From Pseudomonadota bacterium (lineage in GTDB: Bacteria > Pseudomonadota > Gammaproteobacteria > Xanthomonadales > Xanthomonadaceae), in NCBI GenBank assembly GCA_023457475.1, contig JAEWLO010000497.1:1-8522 (forward strand): 8,522 nucleotides of DNA, given 5' to 3'. Shown piece by piece: positions 1-6,677 of the stretch. The notes under the pieces are model-generated. The model saw only the letters and a program-made list of their open reading frames with translations, did no database searches and was not told where the DNA came from. Numbering within the stretch: the stretch's first letter is position 1; every line of letters starts with the position of its first letter. Made by a program: the position numbers and the translations under genes.

Positions 1-117
1 ATCGGGCAGAACTTCAAGGTCGGGGCGGGTTACAACTTCACCGAGTTCAGCGATGACCTGACCGAGCTGCGGTATGAGAGCAAGGGGTTCTTCTTGAATC
101 TTTCGGGGTATTACTGA
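1..117 (+). CDS. C-terminal end of an outer-membrane beta-barrel-like protein (partial)
   Basis: Reading frame 1 is open from the first base to a TGA at 115-117 and gives 38 residues of a larger protein that begins outside the window. The segment alternates polar and hydrophobic residues (FKVGAGYNFTEFSDDL, then GFFLNLSGYY) and ends in an aromatic residue, which is the usual beta-signal of proteins inserted by the BAM complex in the outer membrane. The GAGYNFT.FSDDLT pattern resembles the C-termini of large OmpA/repeat-type surface proteins of xanthomonads, but this is from memory of the family. What the missing part does cannot be told. Same strand as rpoH but separated by more than 400 bases, so probably a separate transcription unit. 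Confidence 0.7.
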   Translation: MGQNFKVGAGYNFTEFSDDLTELRYESKGFFLNLSGYY

Positions 118-150
118 GCTGCCGGGCTAGGCTTCGGCGGGGTCTGGCCT

Positions 151-172
151 GACACGCATGGCGTGTCACTAC
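151..172 (-). repeat. GTAG-headed REP-like palindrome (left copy)
   Basis: On the minus strand this 22-base element starts with GTAG (172 to 169), then a base, then a perfect 7-bp stem GACACGC/GCGTGTC around a 3-base loop. A GTAG head followed by a palindrome is the layout of the SMAG/REP elements known to be abundant in Stenotrophomonas, usually mobilised by RAYT (TnpA-REP) transposases. It forms an inverted pair with the copy at 224-246; heads face each other across 51 bases. Confidence 0.7.
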
Positions 173-223
173 CGGGCATTGCGGCTTCGGCGGTCGGCTC
201 CGGGCGGGATGCCGGCCGATCGC

Positions 224-246
224 GTAGGGACACGCCATGCGTTTCC
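224..246 (+). repeat. GTAG-headed REP-like palindrome (right copy)
   Basis: Starts with GTAG at 224-227, followed by GGACACGC-CAT-GCGTTTCC, an 8-bp stem with one mismatch. Bases 224-245 match the reverse complement of 151-172 at 20 of 22 positions, so the two copies form one inverted REP pair (a REPIN/BIME-like unit) that could fold as two small hairpins or one long stem. No RAYT gene is in the window. Confidence 0.65.
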
Positions 247-332
247 TCGGGGTGCCTCCGGCCTCTGGAAACGTCGGCTCGGGCTGAACCGGTGGCAACG
301 TTTTCATGCTGAATGGGCGGCTGGGGATGGGA

Positions 333-361
333 TTGTTCGGCCCAAACCACGCGGCTATGAC
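333..361 (+). promoter_or_regulatory. Weak candidate housekeeping (sigma-70) promoter for rpoH
   Basis: TTGTTC (333-338) and TATGAC (356-361) are separated by exactly 17 bases and match the -35 and -10 consensus at 3 and 4 of 6 positions. Transcription from here would start near 368 and give a leader of about 160 bases containing both hairpins at 461-525. The match is poor enough to occur by chance; it is listed because rpoH needs some basal promoter and nothing better was seen. Confidence 0.22.
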
Positions 362-460
362 GCTTTCGGCCTTATCTCATTGAATGAAAAGGGATTTGGT
401 GAGTACGCCGCCCCCTCGCCACTGTCACCATTTCCCTGTAGGTTAGACGGGTGATCTGAT

Positions 461-494
461 CCAGCGTTTCCCTGGTGGAACGCTGGAACTTTTT
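461..494 (+). terminator. Terminator- or attenuator-like hairpin in the rpoH leader
   Basis: CCAGCG (461-466) pairs with CGCTGG (481-486), and TTCC pairs with GGAA inside it, giving about 10 bp with one bulged T and a 5-base loop. The tract AACTTTTT follows directly (487-494). This has the shape of an intrinsic terminator. It sits 344 bases after the upstream stop codon and only 35 bases before the rpoH ATG, so it might end upstream transcripts or attenuate long rpoH transcripts. Its last two bases overlap the -35 box of the sigma-E-like promoter. Confidence 0.45.
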
Positions 495-512
495 AACCCT
501 CCAGCAGTCCAA
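485..512 (+). promoter_or_regulatory. Sigma-E (ECF) type promoter candidate for rpoH
   Basis: GGAACT (485-490), extended to GGAACTTTTT, is followed after 16 bases by GTCCAA (507-512). This fits the RpoE promoter pattern of xanthomonads as I recall it, GGAACT-N15/16-GTCNNA, at every specified base. Control of rpoH by sigma-E is known in E. coli (promoter P3), which makes the placement sensible. The predicted start of transcription is near 518-521, leaving only about 8-11 bases before the ATG at 529. Confidence 0.6.
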
Positions 513-525
513 AACCCGGACTGCT
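503..525 (+). promoter_or_regulatory. Hairpin covering the rpoH ribosome-binding region
   Basis: AGCAGTCC (503-510) and GGACTGCT (518-525) form a perfect 8-bp stem around a 7-base loop, ending 3 bases before the ATG at 529. The only Shine-Dalgarno-like triplet for that ATG, GGA at 518-520 with an 8-base spacer, lies in the 3' arm and would be hidden when the stem forms. This could act as a simple RNA thermosensor-like element on transcripts from an upstream promoter. Transcripts from the sigma-E-like promoter would lack the 5' arm. Stem seen; function inferred. Confidence 0.4.
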
Positions 526-528
526 AAA

Positions 529-1413
<885 letters not shown>

Positions 1414-1432
1414 TGAGACGTTGATTGCGTCA

Positions 1433-1465
1433 AACAAAAAACCCGGCAGCGCCGGGTTTTTTGTT
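1433..1465 (+). terminator. Strong bidirectional intrinsic terminator after rpoH
   Basis: A perfect 15-bp inverted repeat: AACAAAAAACCCGGC (1433-1447), loop AGC, and the complementary arm (1451-1465) ending in six T plus GTT. The GC core with A-run before and T-run after works in both directions. It begins 19 bases after the rpoH stop codon. A smaller 6-bp hairpin TCTGCA-TCG-TGCAGA follows at 1467-1481. Confidence 0.93.
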
Positions 1466-1605
1466 GTCTGCATCGTGCAGATCGCGCTGGATCCGGTAGC
1501 GCCGGCCGTTGGCGGTGACGTGTAGCGGTACTGCGATTGAATTCTGGTAGCTGCGCCCGGAACCCGGGTACAGGATGCTCGCCCTCTCACTCCAGACCGA
1601 AATGC
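1466..1605. other. Spacer between rpoH terminator and ankyrin frame, no clear gene
   Basis: No ribosome-binding site, promoter or recognisable coding segment on the plus strand. The plus frame that continues into the ankyrin protein is open here from a TTG at 1537, but its translation is rich in Pro, Ser, Cys and Arg and looks non-coding. The minus strand is open over 1430-1729 and yields a segment containing VPLHVTANGRRYRIQ, which reads more like protein, but it runs into the rpoH terminator and I do not recognise it. It might be a gene remnant. Confidence 0.4.
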
Positions 1606-2478
1606 ATGTTTCCGAGCCCCATCTCAGGATCACCTCCGTCTGCATCCTGTCGACCCGTCGCGATCGCTTTGCCAGCCGCTGGTAGCGGCGTGCCTGATGG
1701 CCCCGACGATCGCGGAGTTCCTGCCGCAATTGTTGCCTTCGCGCGCGAGGGTGGATGGCCCGCGGAGATCAATGTCCGGTCAGGCGATGCCGAGCAAACG
1801 GCGTTGCACGATGCAGCAGAGAGAGGCTATACGGATCTGGTTCAAGCCCTGCTTCATCAGGGGGCAGATGTCTTCGCTGTGGATGGAGAAGGTGGCCGCG
1901 CGCGCCAGCTAGCTCACGCCAATGGCCGCACCGACGTGGTCGCGGTGTTGGATGACTGGCAGCAGAAGATACTGGATCACCTGACGGACCGGGTGACGCA
2001 GGGGGACGTCGGGGCTGTCAGTGCGTTCAATGCATGCACTGAGTTTCCCTATGCACAGAGACTCCAGATGCTGGGTGCTGTAGCGGAGTCTGGTGAGGTC
2101 GAGGTGATGCGGGAGCTGCTCCACGGCAGTGCGTTCGACGACAGGGATCTGGCAACACTGAGTGAGTTCGAATCGGTCAGTGGAGAAATGAAAAACACAA
2201 TCGACTCGAGGAGGCTTTACGATCTGGTCAGCCGCTGGGGTGCCGAAGGTGTATCAGCCTTCCTGGTGTCGCGCCCTGGGCTCGACACGAACGCCCTATG
2301 GGAAGGTCGATCTGCGGCGCATGCGCTCGCAGACTCTGCGCCGGACAATGAACAAGCTGAGAAGTTTCGCGCGTTGAAGGCTGCCGGCGCCGACTTTTCG
2401 CTGAGGACAGATCGGGGATACACGGCTCAACAGTACCTGGACCATCGGCGCAGCGGCATTCGGTTGGCGGACATCTAG
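1606..2478 (+). CDS. Ankyrin-repeat protein, possibly 5'-truncated
   Basis: The frame encodes up to 290 residues from ATG 1606. Ankyrin-type repeats, which mediate protein-protein contacts, are visible at about residues 64-95 (TALHDAAERGYTDLVQALLHQGADVFAVD), followed by a partial repeat (RARQLAHANGRTDVVAVLDDW), a helical middle, and a final repeat near the C-terminus (AAHALAD, then FRALKAAGADFSLRTDRGYTAQQYL). No signal peptide is apparent. The start is doubtful: neither ATG 1606, GTG 1690 nor TTG 1537 has a Shine-Dalgarno, and residues 1-20 look non-coding, while ankyrin-like sequence seems to begin mid-repeat at about base 1666 (AAGSG). The gene may therefore be a fragment that lost its 5' end. 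Composition is visibly less GC-rich than rpoH or purD. In related bacteria such proteins sometimes serve as immunity or effector partners, but no partner is present. Convergent with purD. Confidence 0.6.
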   Translation: MFPSPISGSPPSASCRPVAIALPAAGSGVPDGPDDRGVPAAIVAFAREGGWPAEINVRSGDAEQTALHDAAERGYTDLVQALLHQGADVFAVDGEGGRARQLAHANGRTDVVAVLDDWQQKILDHLTDRVTQGDVGAVSAFNACTEFPYAQRLQMLGAVAESGEVEVMRELLHGSAFDDRDLATLSEFESVSGEMKNTIDSRRLYDLVSRWGAEGVSAFLVSRPGLDTNALWEGRSAAHALADSAPDNEQAEKFRALKAAGADFSLRTDRGYTAQQYLDHRRSGIRLADI

Positions 2479-2522
2479 TCAGGAGGACAGGCAGGATCCG
2501 CCTTGGCCATGTCTCATACGCA

Positions 2523-2548
2523 AAAGGCCCGGTAAATGCCGGGCCTTT
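2523..2548 (-). terminator. Terminator of purD, shared with the convergent ankyrin frame
   Basis: AAAGGCCCGG (2523-2532) and CCGGGCCTTT (2539-2548) form a perfect 10-bp stem with a 6-base loop. It begins 4 bases past the purD stop codon in the minus direction and ends there in TTTTG. On the plus strand it lies 44 bases after the ankyrin stop, with a shorter T tract, so it may end both transcripts. Confidence 0.88.
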
Positions 2549-2552
2549 CCGA

Positions 2553-3842
2553 TCAGTATGCCTGCTCGCGGGCAATCGCCCGCCAACCAATATCGCCACG
2601 ATGGAACTCATGTTCCCAGGTGACCTTGGCCACACCGGCATACGCATTGGCCTGCGCCTCACCCACGCTGTTACCCAGCGCGGCCACGCACAGCACGCGC
2701 CCGCCGGCGCTGAGCACCTGGCCGTTCGCATCCAGCGTGGTGCCGGCATGGAAGACCTTGGCCGTGTCCGGCACTTGGTCGAGTCCGTGGATCACGTCGC
2801 CGGTGACCGGTGCTTCCGGGTACGGCGCGGCGGCCATCACCACGCCCAGTGACGGACGCGGATCCCACTGCGCTTCGGTTTCATGCAGGCGCTCGTCGAT
2901 GGCCGCTTCCACCAGCTCGACCAGATCCGACTGCAGCCGCAGCATCACCGGCTGGGTTTCCGGGTCGCCGAAGCGCACGTTGAACTCGATCACCTTCGGC
3001 GCACCGCTGGCGTCGATCATCAGCCCGGCATACAGGAAGCCGGTGAACGGAATGCCGTCGGCGATCATGCCCTGCACGGTGGGAGTGACCACCTCGCGCA
3101 TTACCCGCGCGTGCACCTCATCGGTCACCACCGGGGCAGGGGAGTAGGCTCCCATGCCGCCGGTGTTCGGGCCGGTGTCGCCATCGCCCACGCGCTTGTG
3201 GTCCTGCGAGGTCGCCATCGGCAGCGCGGTCTTTCCGTCGACCATCGAGATGAAGCTGGCTTCCTCACCGTCGAGGAATTCCTCGATCACCACGCGTGCA
3301 CCGGCATCGCCGAACGCATTGCCGGAGAGCATGTCGCGCACCGCGTCTTCGGCTTCGGCCAGGGTCATCGCCACGATCACGCCCTTGCCGGCCGCCAGAC
3401 CATTGGCCTTGACCACGATCGGCGCGCCCTTGTCGCGCACGTACTGCAGCGCGGCGTCGACCTCGGTGTGCACCGCATAGAACGCGGTCGGAATGTTGTG
3501 CCGGGCCAGGAAGTCCTTCGCGTAGGCCTTGCAGCCTTCCAGCTGCGCGGCTTTGGCGGTCGGCCCGAAGATGCGGTGCCCTGCGGCGCGGAAGCGATCG
3601 ACCACGCCCGCCACCAGCGGCACTTCCGGACCGACCACGGTGAGCTGCACGCCTTCGTCCTGCACCAGCGCCAGCAGGCCGTCGAGATCGGTCACCTTCA
3701 CCGCCACATTGCGGCACTTCGCTTCGGTCGCGGTGCCGGCATTGCCCGGTGCGACCAGCACCTCGCTGACGCGGGCCGATTGGGCCAGCTTCCAGGCCAG
3801 GGCATGTTCACGGCCGCCGGAGCCGATGACGAGGATTTTCAT
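2553..3842 (-). CDS. purD: Phosphoribosylamine-glycine ligase (GAR synthetase)
   Basis: Catalyses the second step of de novo purine synthesis: 5-phosphoribosylamine + glycine + ATP to glycinamide ribonucleotide (GAR), in the cytoplasm. The 429-residue protein is full length for the family. It shows the N-terminal domain start MKILVIGSGGREHALAWKL (1-19) with PGNAGT (32-37), then the ATP-grasp domain with KANGLAAGKGV (145-155), the strongly conserved SQDHKRVGDGDTGPNTGGMG (212-231), and the metal-binding EFNVRFGDPETQ (286-297). The ATG at 3842 has AGGA at 3853-3850, 7 bases upstream. In related genomes purD follows purH directly; here a rhuM-family gene lies between them, so purD must be read through rhuM or from a promoter not obvious in the 66-base gap. 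Confidence 0.98.
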   Translation of the reverse strand: MKILVIGSGGREHALAWKLAQSARVSEVLVAPGNAGTATEAKCRNVAVKVTDLDGLLALVQDEGVQLTVVGPEVPLVAGVVDRFRAAGHRIFGPTAKAAQLEGCKAYAKDFLARHNIPTAFYAVHTEVDAALQYVRDKGAPIVVKANGLAAGKGVIVAMTLAEAEDAVRDMLSGNAFGDAGARVVIEEFLDGEEASFISMVDGKTALPMATSQDHKRVGDGDTGPNTGGMGAYSPAPVVTDEVHARVMREVVTPTVQGMIADGIPFTGFLYAGLMIDASGAPKVIEFNVRFGDPETQPVMLRLQSDLVELVEAAIDERLHETEAQWDPRPSLGVVMAAAPYPEAPVTGDVIHGLDQVPDTAKVFHAGTTLDANGQVLSAGGRVLCVAALGNSVGEAQANAYAGVAKVTWEHEFHRGDIGWRAIAREQAY

Positions 3843-3908
3843 GGGGTGGTCCTGAGGTCAAAAGAAAGAATGAAGTTGATGGAGGCGAAAGGCGCGGGAT
3901 GCAGGCGA

Positions 3909-4955
3909 CTAGACATCCGAGACCGGGTCTCGCGTTCGAGAGAGAAGACGCTTCGCTTCTTCCTGCAGTGCATCAAGGTCGGACGCGTCGTCCAGATCAG
4001 CCTGGGCGCGCGCTGAGGTGCGACGGTCTGCATCAAATGCCGCATAGCGCTCAGAGATGATGGCCTCCATCTGCTGATTGGATACTCGTCCGGGTCCATC
4101 AAGAATCTCGCGTTCGTTGAAATCCAGGAAGCGATCGGTCTGCCTGATCCAGTCCTGCATCCGCGTCTCCATCCGGCGTTCGGCGCGATCTTCGGCGAAG
4201 TCCAGGAACATGGAAACCAACCGGTTGAGGTGTTCCAGTTCCTGCTGATCGAGGTAGTTCTTTGAAACGACGGCGTCCGCCTTTCGGGGCCGATCTCCCA
4301 CCCAGTTCGTCATGCCCATCTGAAGCGCGGCGGGATCAGCTCGCTCTACGATCAGCTGGGCCGCGGTGCGGCCGGTGACCGCGTAAACAAGCTTGTTCTG
4401 GATAGTTGCGAAGAACGTTCTTGCGGTCTGCGCGGAGCCGTCGTAGTCAGAGCTTGTCGTTTTGAACACGTCGCGTAGCGTTTGGTAGAAACGCTTCTCA
4501 GAGCTTCTAATGTCGCGGATCCGCCGCAACAGATCCTTGAAGTAGTCAACGCGCTCGATGTCCTTCAGGCGATCATCGTTGAGCAGGAAGCCCTTCACCA
4601 GGTAGTCGGCCAATGCGCCTCCCGCCCAGCGGCGGAACTGCGATCCGCGTGGAGACCTTACCCGGAACCCCACGGCGAGAATGAGCTCCAGACGATAGAC
4701 CTTCACGCTTCGGCGGACCTCGCGTTCTCCCTCTCTGCGAACCTGTAAGTAATCCTTACAGGTTGCCACCTCGTCGATCTCACCGTCGTCGTAGATTGCC
4801 CGGATGTGCTGGGTGATGTTCTGGGAAGTGGTCTCGAACAGCGCCGCCAACTCGGCCTGGCTCAGCCACACCGTTCCGCCTTCCGCGCGAAGGTGGATGT
4901 CCGTCCGCCCGTCGTCAGTGCGGTACAGGATCAGCTCGCCTTGGCGGTCGGTCAT
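3909..4955 (-). CDS. rhuM: RhuM family protein (virulence RhuM)
   Basis: A complete 348-residue member of the RhuM family, named after a gene on Salmonella pathogenicity island 3. Molecular function of the family is not established. The N-terminal region has a DNA-binding-like segment, VWLSQAELAALFETTSQNITQHI (29-51), followed by the family hallmark YRLELILAVGFRVRSPRGSQFRRWA (87-111). The helical C-terminal part keeps the conserved FFATIQNKLVYAVTGRTAAQLI (181-202), RKADAVVSKNYL (224-235) and DFNEREIL (278-285). The ATG at 4955 has a strong GAGGTG 5 bases upstream (4966-4961), so translation is probably efficient. No frameshift or stop. No signal peptide or membrane segment. It lies 74 bases after purH and 66 before purD, co-directional with both. 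RhuM genes are often seen in genomic islands and beside type I restriction genes, but none are present here. Less GC-rich than its neighbours, suggesting horizontal acquisition. Confidence 0.93.
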   Translation of the reverse strand: MTDRQGELILYRTDDGRTDIHLRAEGGTVWLSQAELAALFETTSQNITQHIRAIYDDGEIDEVATCKDYLQVRREGEREVRRSVKVYRLELILAVGFRVRSPRGSQFRRWAGGALADYLVKGFLLNDDRLKDIERVDYFKDLLRRIRDIRSSEKRFYQTLRDVFKTTSSDYDGSAQTARTFFATIQNKLVYAVTGRTAAQLIVERADPAALQMGMTNWVGDRPRKADAVVSKNYLDQQELEHLNRLVSMFLDFAEDRAERRMETRMQDWIRQTDRFLDFNEREILDGPGRVSNQQMEAIISERYAAFDADRRTSARAQADLDDASDLDALQEEAKRLLSRTRDPVSDV

Positions 4956-4982
4956 CGGATCACCTCATGTGGACATCGGAAG

Positions 4983-5002
4983 CGGCCGGGGTGACCCGGC
5001 CG
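4983..5002 (-). terminator. GC-rich hairpin after purH
   Basis: CGGCCGGG (4983-4990) and CCCGGCCG (4995-5002) form a perfect 8-bp stem with a GTGA loop, 27 bases after the purH stop and 28 bases before the rhuM start. No T-run follows in the minus direction (CTTCCG), so it would be a weak or Rho-independent-poor terminator. It could lower read-through into rhuM and purD or stabilise the purH mRNA 3' end. Confidence 0.45.
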
Positions 5003-5029
5003 GAATCCGTCGACTTATACGCCAACCGG

Positions 5030-6613
5030 TCAATGCCTGAAATGACGCACGCCGGTAAACACCATTGCCAGGCCGTGTTCGTCTGCCGCGGCGATCACCT
5101 CGGCGTCGCGCATCGAACCGCCGGGCTGGATCACCGCTTTGATGCCGGCGGCTGCGGCTGCATCGATGCCGTCGCGGAACGGGAAGAACGCGTCCGAGGC
5201 CATCACCGACCCTTCCACCACCAGGTTGGCGTCACCGGCCTTGATGCCGGCGATGCGCGCGGAGTACCCGCGGCTCATCTGGCCGGCACCCACGCCGATG
5301 GTGCGGTGGTCCTTCGCGTAGACAATCGCGTTGGACTTCACGAACTTGGCCACTTTCCAGGCGAACAGCAGGTCGGTGAACTGCTTCTCGGTCGGTACCA
5401 CCTTGCTGACCACCTTGAGCTCGTCGCGGGTCATGCCGCGGTTGTCGGAGCTCTGGATCAGCAGGCCCGAACCAATGCGCTTGGTGTCGTAGTTGTTCAG
5501 GCCGTCGCCGTGCGGAATGCGCAGCACGCGCACATTCGCCTTCTTCGTGGCGTACTCCAGCGCGGCCGGCTCGTAGTCCGGAGCGATCAGCACTTCCACG
5601 AACTGGCGATCCAGAATCACCTGCGCGGTGGCCGCGTCGAGCGGACGATTGAAGGCGATGATGCCGCCGAACGCGCTGGTCGGGTCGGTGGCGTAGGCCA
5701 GCTCATAGGCATCGCCATTGGCCACGCCCACCGCCACGCCGCACGGGTTGGCGTGCTTGACGATGACACAGGCCGGCGCGTCGAACTGGCGCACGCATTC
5801 CCACGCCGCATCGGCGTCGGCCAGGTTGTTGTAGCTCAGCTCCTTGCCCTGCAGCTGCTGGAACGTCGCCAGCGTGCCCGGCACCGGGTACAGGTCGCGG
5901 TAGAACGCGCCGGACTGGTGCGGGTTCTCGCCGTAACGCAGGTCCATGACCTTGACGAAGTTGGAATTCATCTGCGCCGGGAACTCCGTGCGCACCGGCA
6001 CGGCCGCGTCGCTTGCGGCGACCGAGGACAGGTAGTTGCTGATCGCGGCGTCGTACTGCGCCACGCGGTTGAACGCGGCGACCGAGAACGCGAAGCGCTT
6101 CGCGGCCGACAGCTGGCCGTTGTTCGCATCCAGTTCGGCCAGCAGTTCAGCGTACTGTGCCGGGTCCGTGGCCACCGCCACGCGGGCGAAGTTCTTCGCG
6201 GCCGAGCGCAGCATGGCGGGACCGCCGATGTCGATGTTTTCCACCGCGTCGGCCAGCGTGCAGTCCGCCTTGGCGGTGACCGACTCGAACGGGTACAGAT
6301 TGAGCACCAGCAGGTCGATCGGGGCGATGCCGTGCTTGGCCATCACCGCATCATCCTGGCCGGCCCGGCCGAGCAGGCCGCCATGCACCATCGGGTGGAG
6401 GGTCTTGACCCGCCCGTCCATCATTTCCGGGAAGCCGGTGACATCGGCTACGTCCTTCACCGCCAGGCCTGCATCGCGGATCGCTTTGGCGGTGCCGCCG
6501 GTGGACAGCAGCTCCACGTTGCGGGCGGCGAGGGCGCGGGCCAGGTCGATCAGGCCGGTTTTATCGGAAACGGACAGCAGGGCCCGGCGAACGGGCAGCA
6601 GGTCGGAACTCAT
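5030..6613 (-). CDS. purH: Bifunctional AICAR transformylase / IMP cyclohydrolase
   Basis: Catalyses the last two steps of de novo IMP synthesis: formyl transfer from 10-formyl-tetrahydrofolate to AICAR, then ring closure to IMP. The 527-residue protein has the usual two parts. The N-terminal MGS-like cyclohydrolase domain shows LLSTGGTAKAIRDAGL (35-50), PEMMDGRVKTLHP (62-74) and ENIDIGGPAMLRSAAKN (125-141). The transformylase domain shows LRYGENPHQSGAFY (225-238), VIVKHANPCG (283-292) with the catalytic Lys-His pair, SAFGGIIAFN (313-322), and a C-terminal SDAFFPFRDGID. Length is standard. The ATG at 6613 has no clear Shine-Dalgarno (a run of C and G precedes it). It starts 64 bases after fis, on the same strand; a -10-like TACAAT in that gap may give it its own promoter. 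Confidence 0.98.
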   Translation of the reverse strand: MSSDLLPVRRALLSVSDKTGLIDLARALAARNVELLSTGGTAKAIRDAGLAVKDVADVTGFPEMMDGRVKTLHPMVHGGLLGRAGQDDAVMAKHGIAPIDLLVLNLYPFESVTAKADCTLADAVENIDIGGPAMLRSAAKNFARVAVATDPAQYAELLAELDANNGQLSAAKRFAFSVAAFNRVAQYDAAISNYLSSVAASDAAVPVRTEFPAQMNSNFVKVMDLRYGENPHQSGAFYRDLYPVPGTLATFQQLQGKELSYNNLADADAAWECVRQFDAPACVIVKHANPCGVAVGVANGDAYELAYATDPTSAFGGIIAFNRPLDAATAQVILDRQFVEVLIAPDYEPAALEYATKKANVRVLRIPHGDGLNNYDTKRIGSGLLIQSSDNRGMTRDELKVVSKVVPTEKQFTDLLFAWKVAKFVKSNAIVYAKDHRTIGVGAGQMSRGYSARIAGIKAGDANLVVEGSVMASDAFFPFRDGIDAAAAAGIKAVIQPGGSMRDAEVIAAADEHGLAMVFTGVRHFRH

Positions 6614-6645
6614 GGGGGCGGCGGTTCGAAGCGGAGCGGGCCCAT

Positions 6646-6674
6646 ATTGTAGGACGGACCGCCGCAGGCTGCCT
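6646..6674 (-). promoter_or_regulatory. Candidate promoter for purH
   Basis: On the minus strand TACAAT (6651 to 6646) is a 5-of-6 match to the -10 consensus. The -35 position 17 bases upstream reads AGGCAG, a poor match. The implied start, near 6639, would give a leader of about 26 bases. No PurR-type palindrome was found around it, so purine repression at this site is not supported by sequence. Confidence 0.35.
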
Positions 6675-6677
6675 CAC

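Larger units (their letters stand above)
118..528. other. Intergenic region upstream of rpoH
   Basis: This 411-base gap has no convincing gene. A 98-codon plus-strand frame (158-454) runs straight through the repeat pair and has no family character, so I treat it as chance. The left part holds two GTAG-headed palindromic repeats in inverted orientation. The middle (about 250-450) shows only a weak possible housekeeping promoter. The right part, 461-525, holds two hairpins and a sigma-E-like promoter directly ahead of rpoH. Confidence 0.7.

Noticed and set aside
158..454. 98-codon plus-strand frame in the rpoH upstream region
   Set aside because: It runs through both REP copies, has no ribosome-binding site, and its product is Arg/Pro/Gly-rich without recognisable features.
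1495..1516. GTAG followed by GCCGGCC..GGCGG, resembling another REP
   Set aside because: The arms pair over only about four bases; the palindrome is too degenerate to call a REP element.
2481..2535. Strong AGGAGG after the ankyrin stop, followed by an 8-codon frame from ATG 2509
   Set aside because: The spacing from AGGAGG to ATG is over 20 bases and the frame ends within the terminator stem; probably coincidental.
3918..3932. Palindrome CGAGACCGGGTCTCG in the 3' end of rhuM
   Set aside because: It is a 6-bp stem with a 3-base loop inside coding sequence, without a T tract, and is explained by codons for the rhuM C-terminus.
5015..5032. TTGACC and TATAAG on the minus strand upstream of rhuM
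   Set aside because: They are only 8 bases apart, too close to form a promoter, and TATAAG has no good -35 partner at 16-18 bases.
4967..6652. 561-codon plus-strand frame opposite purH, and a similar 377-codon frame opposite purD (2883-4016)
   Set aside because: Both are His/Arg/Val-rich shadow frames of well-identified genes on the other strand.
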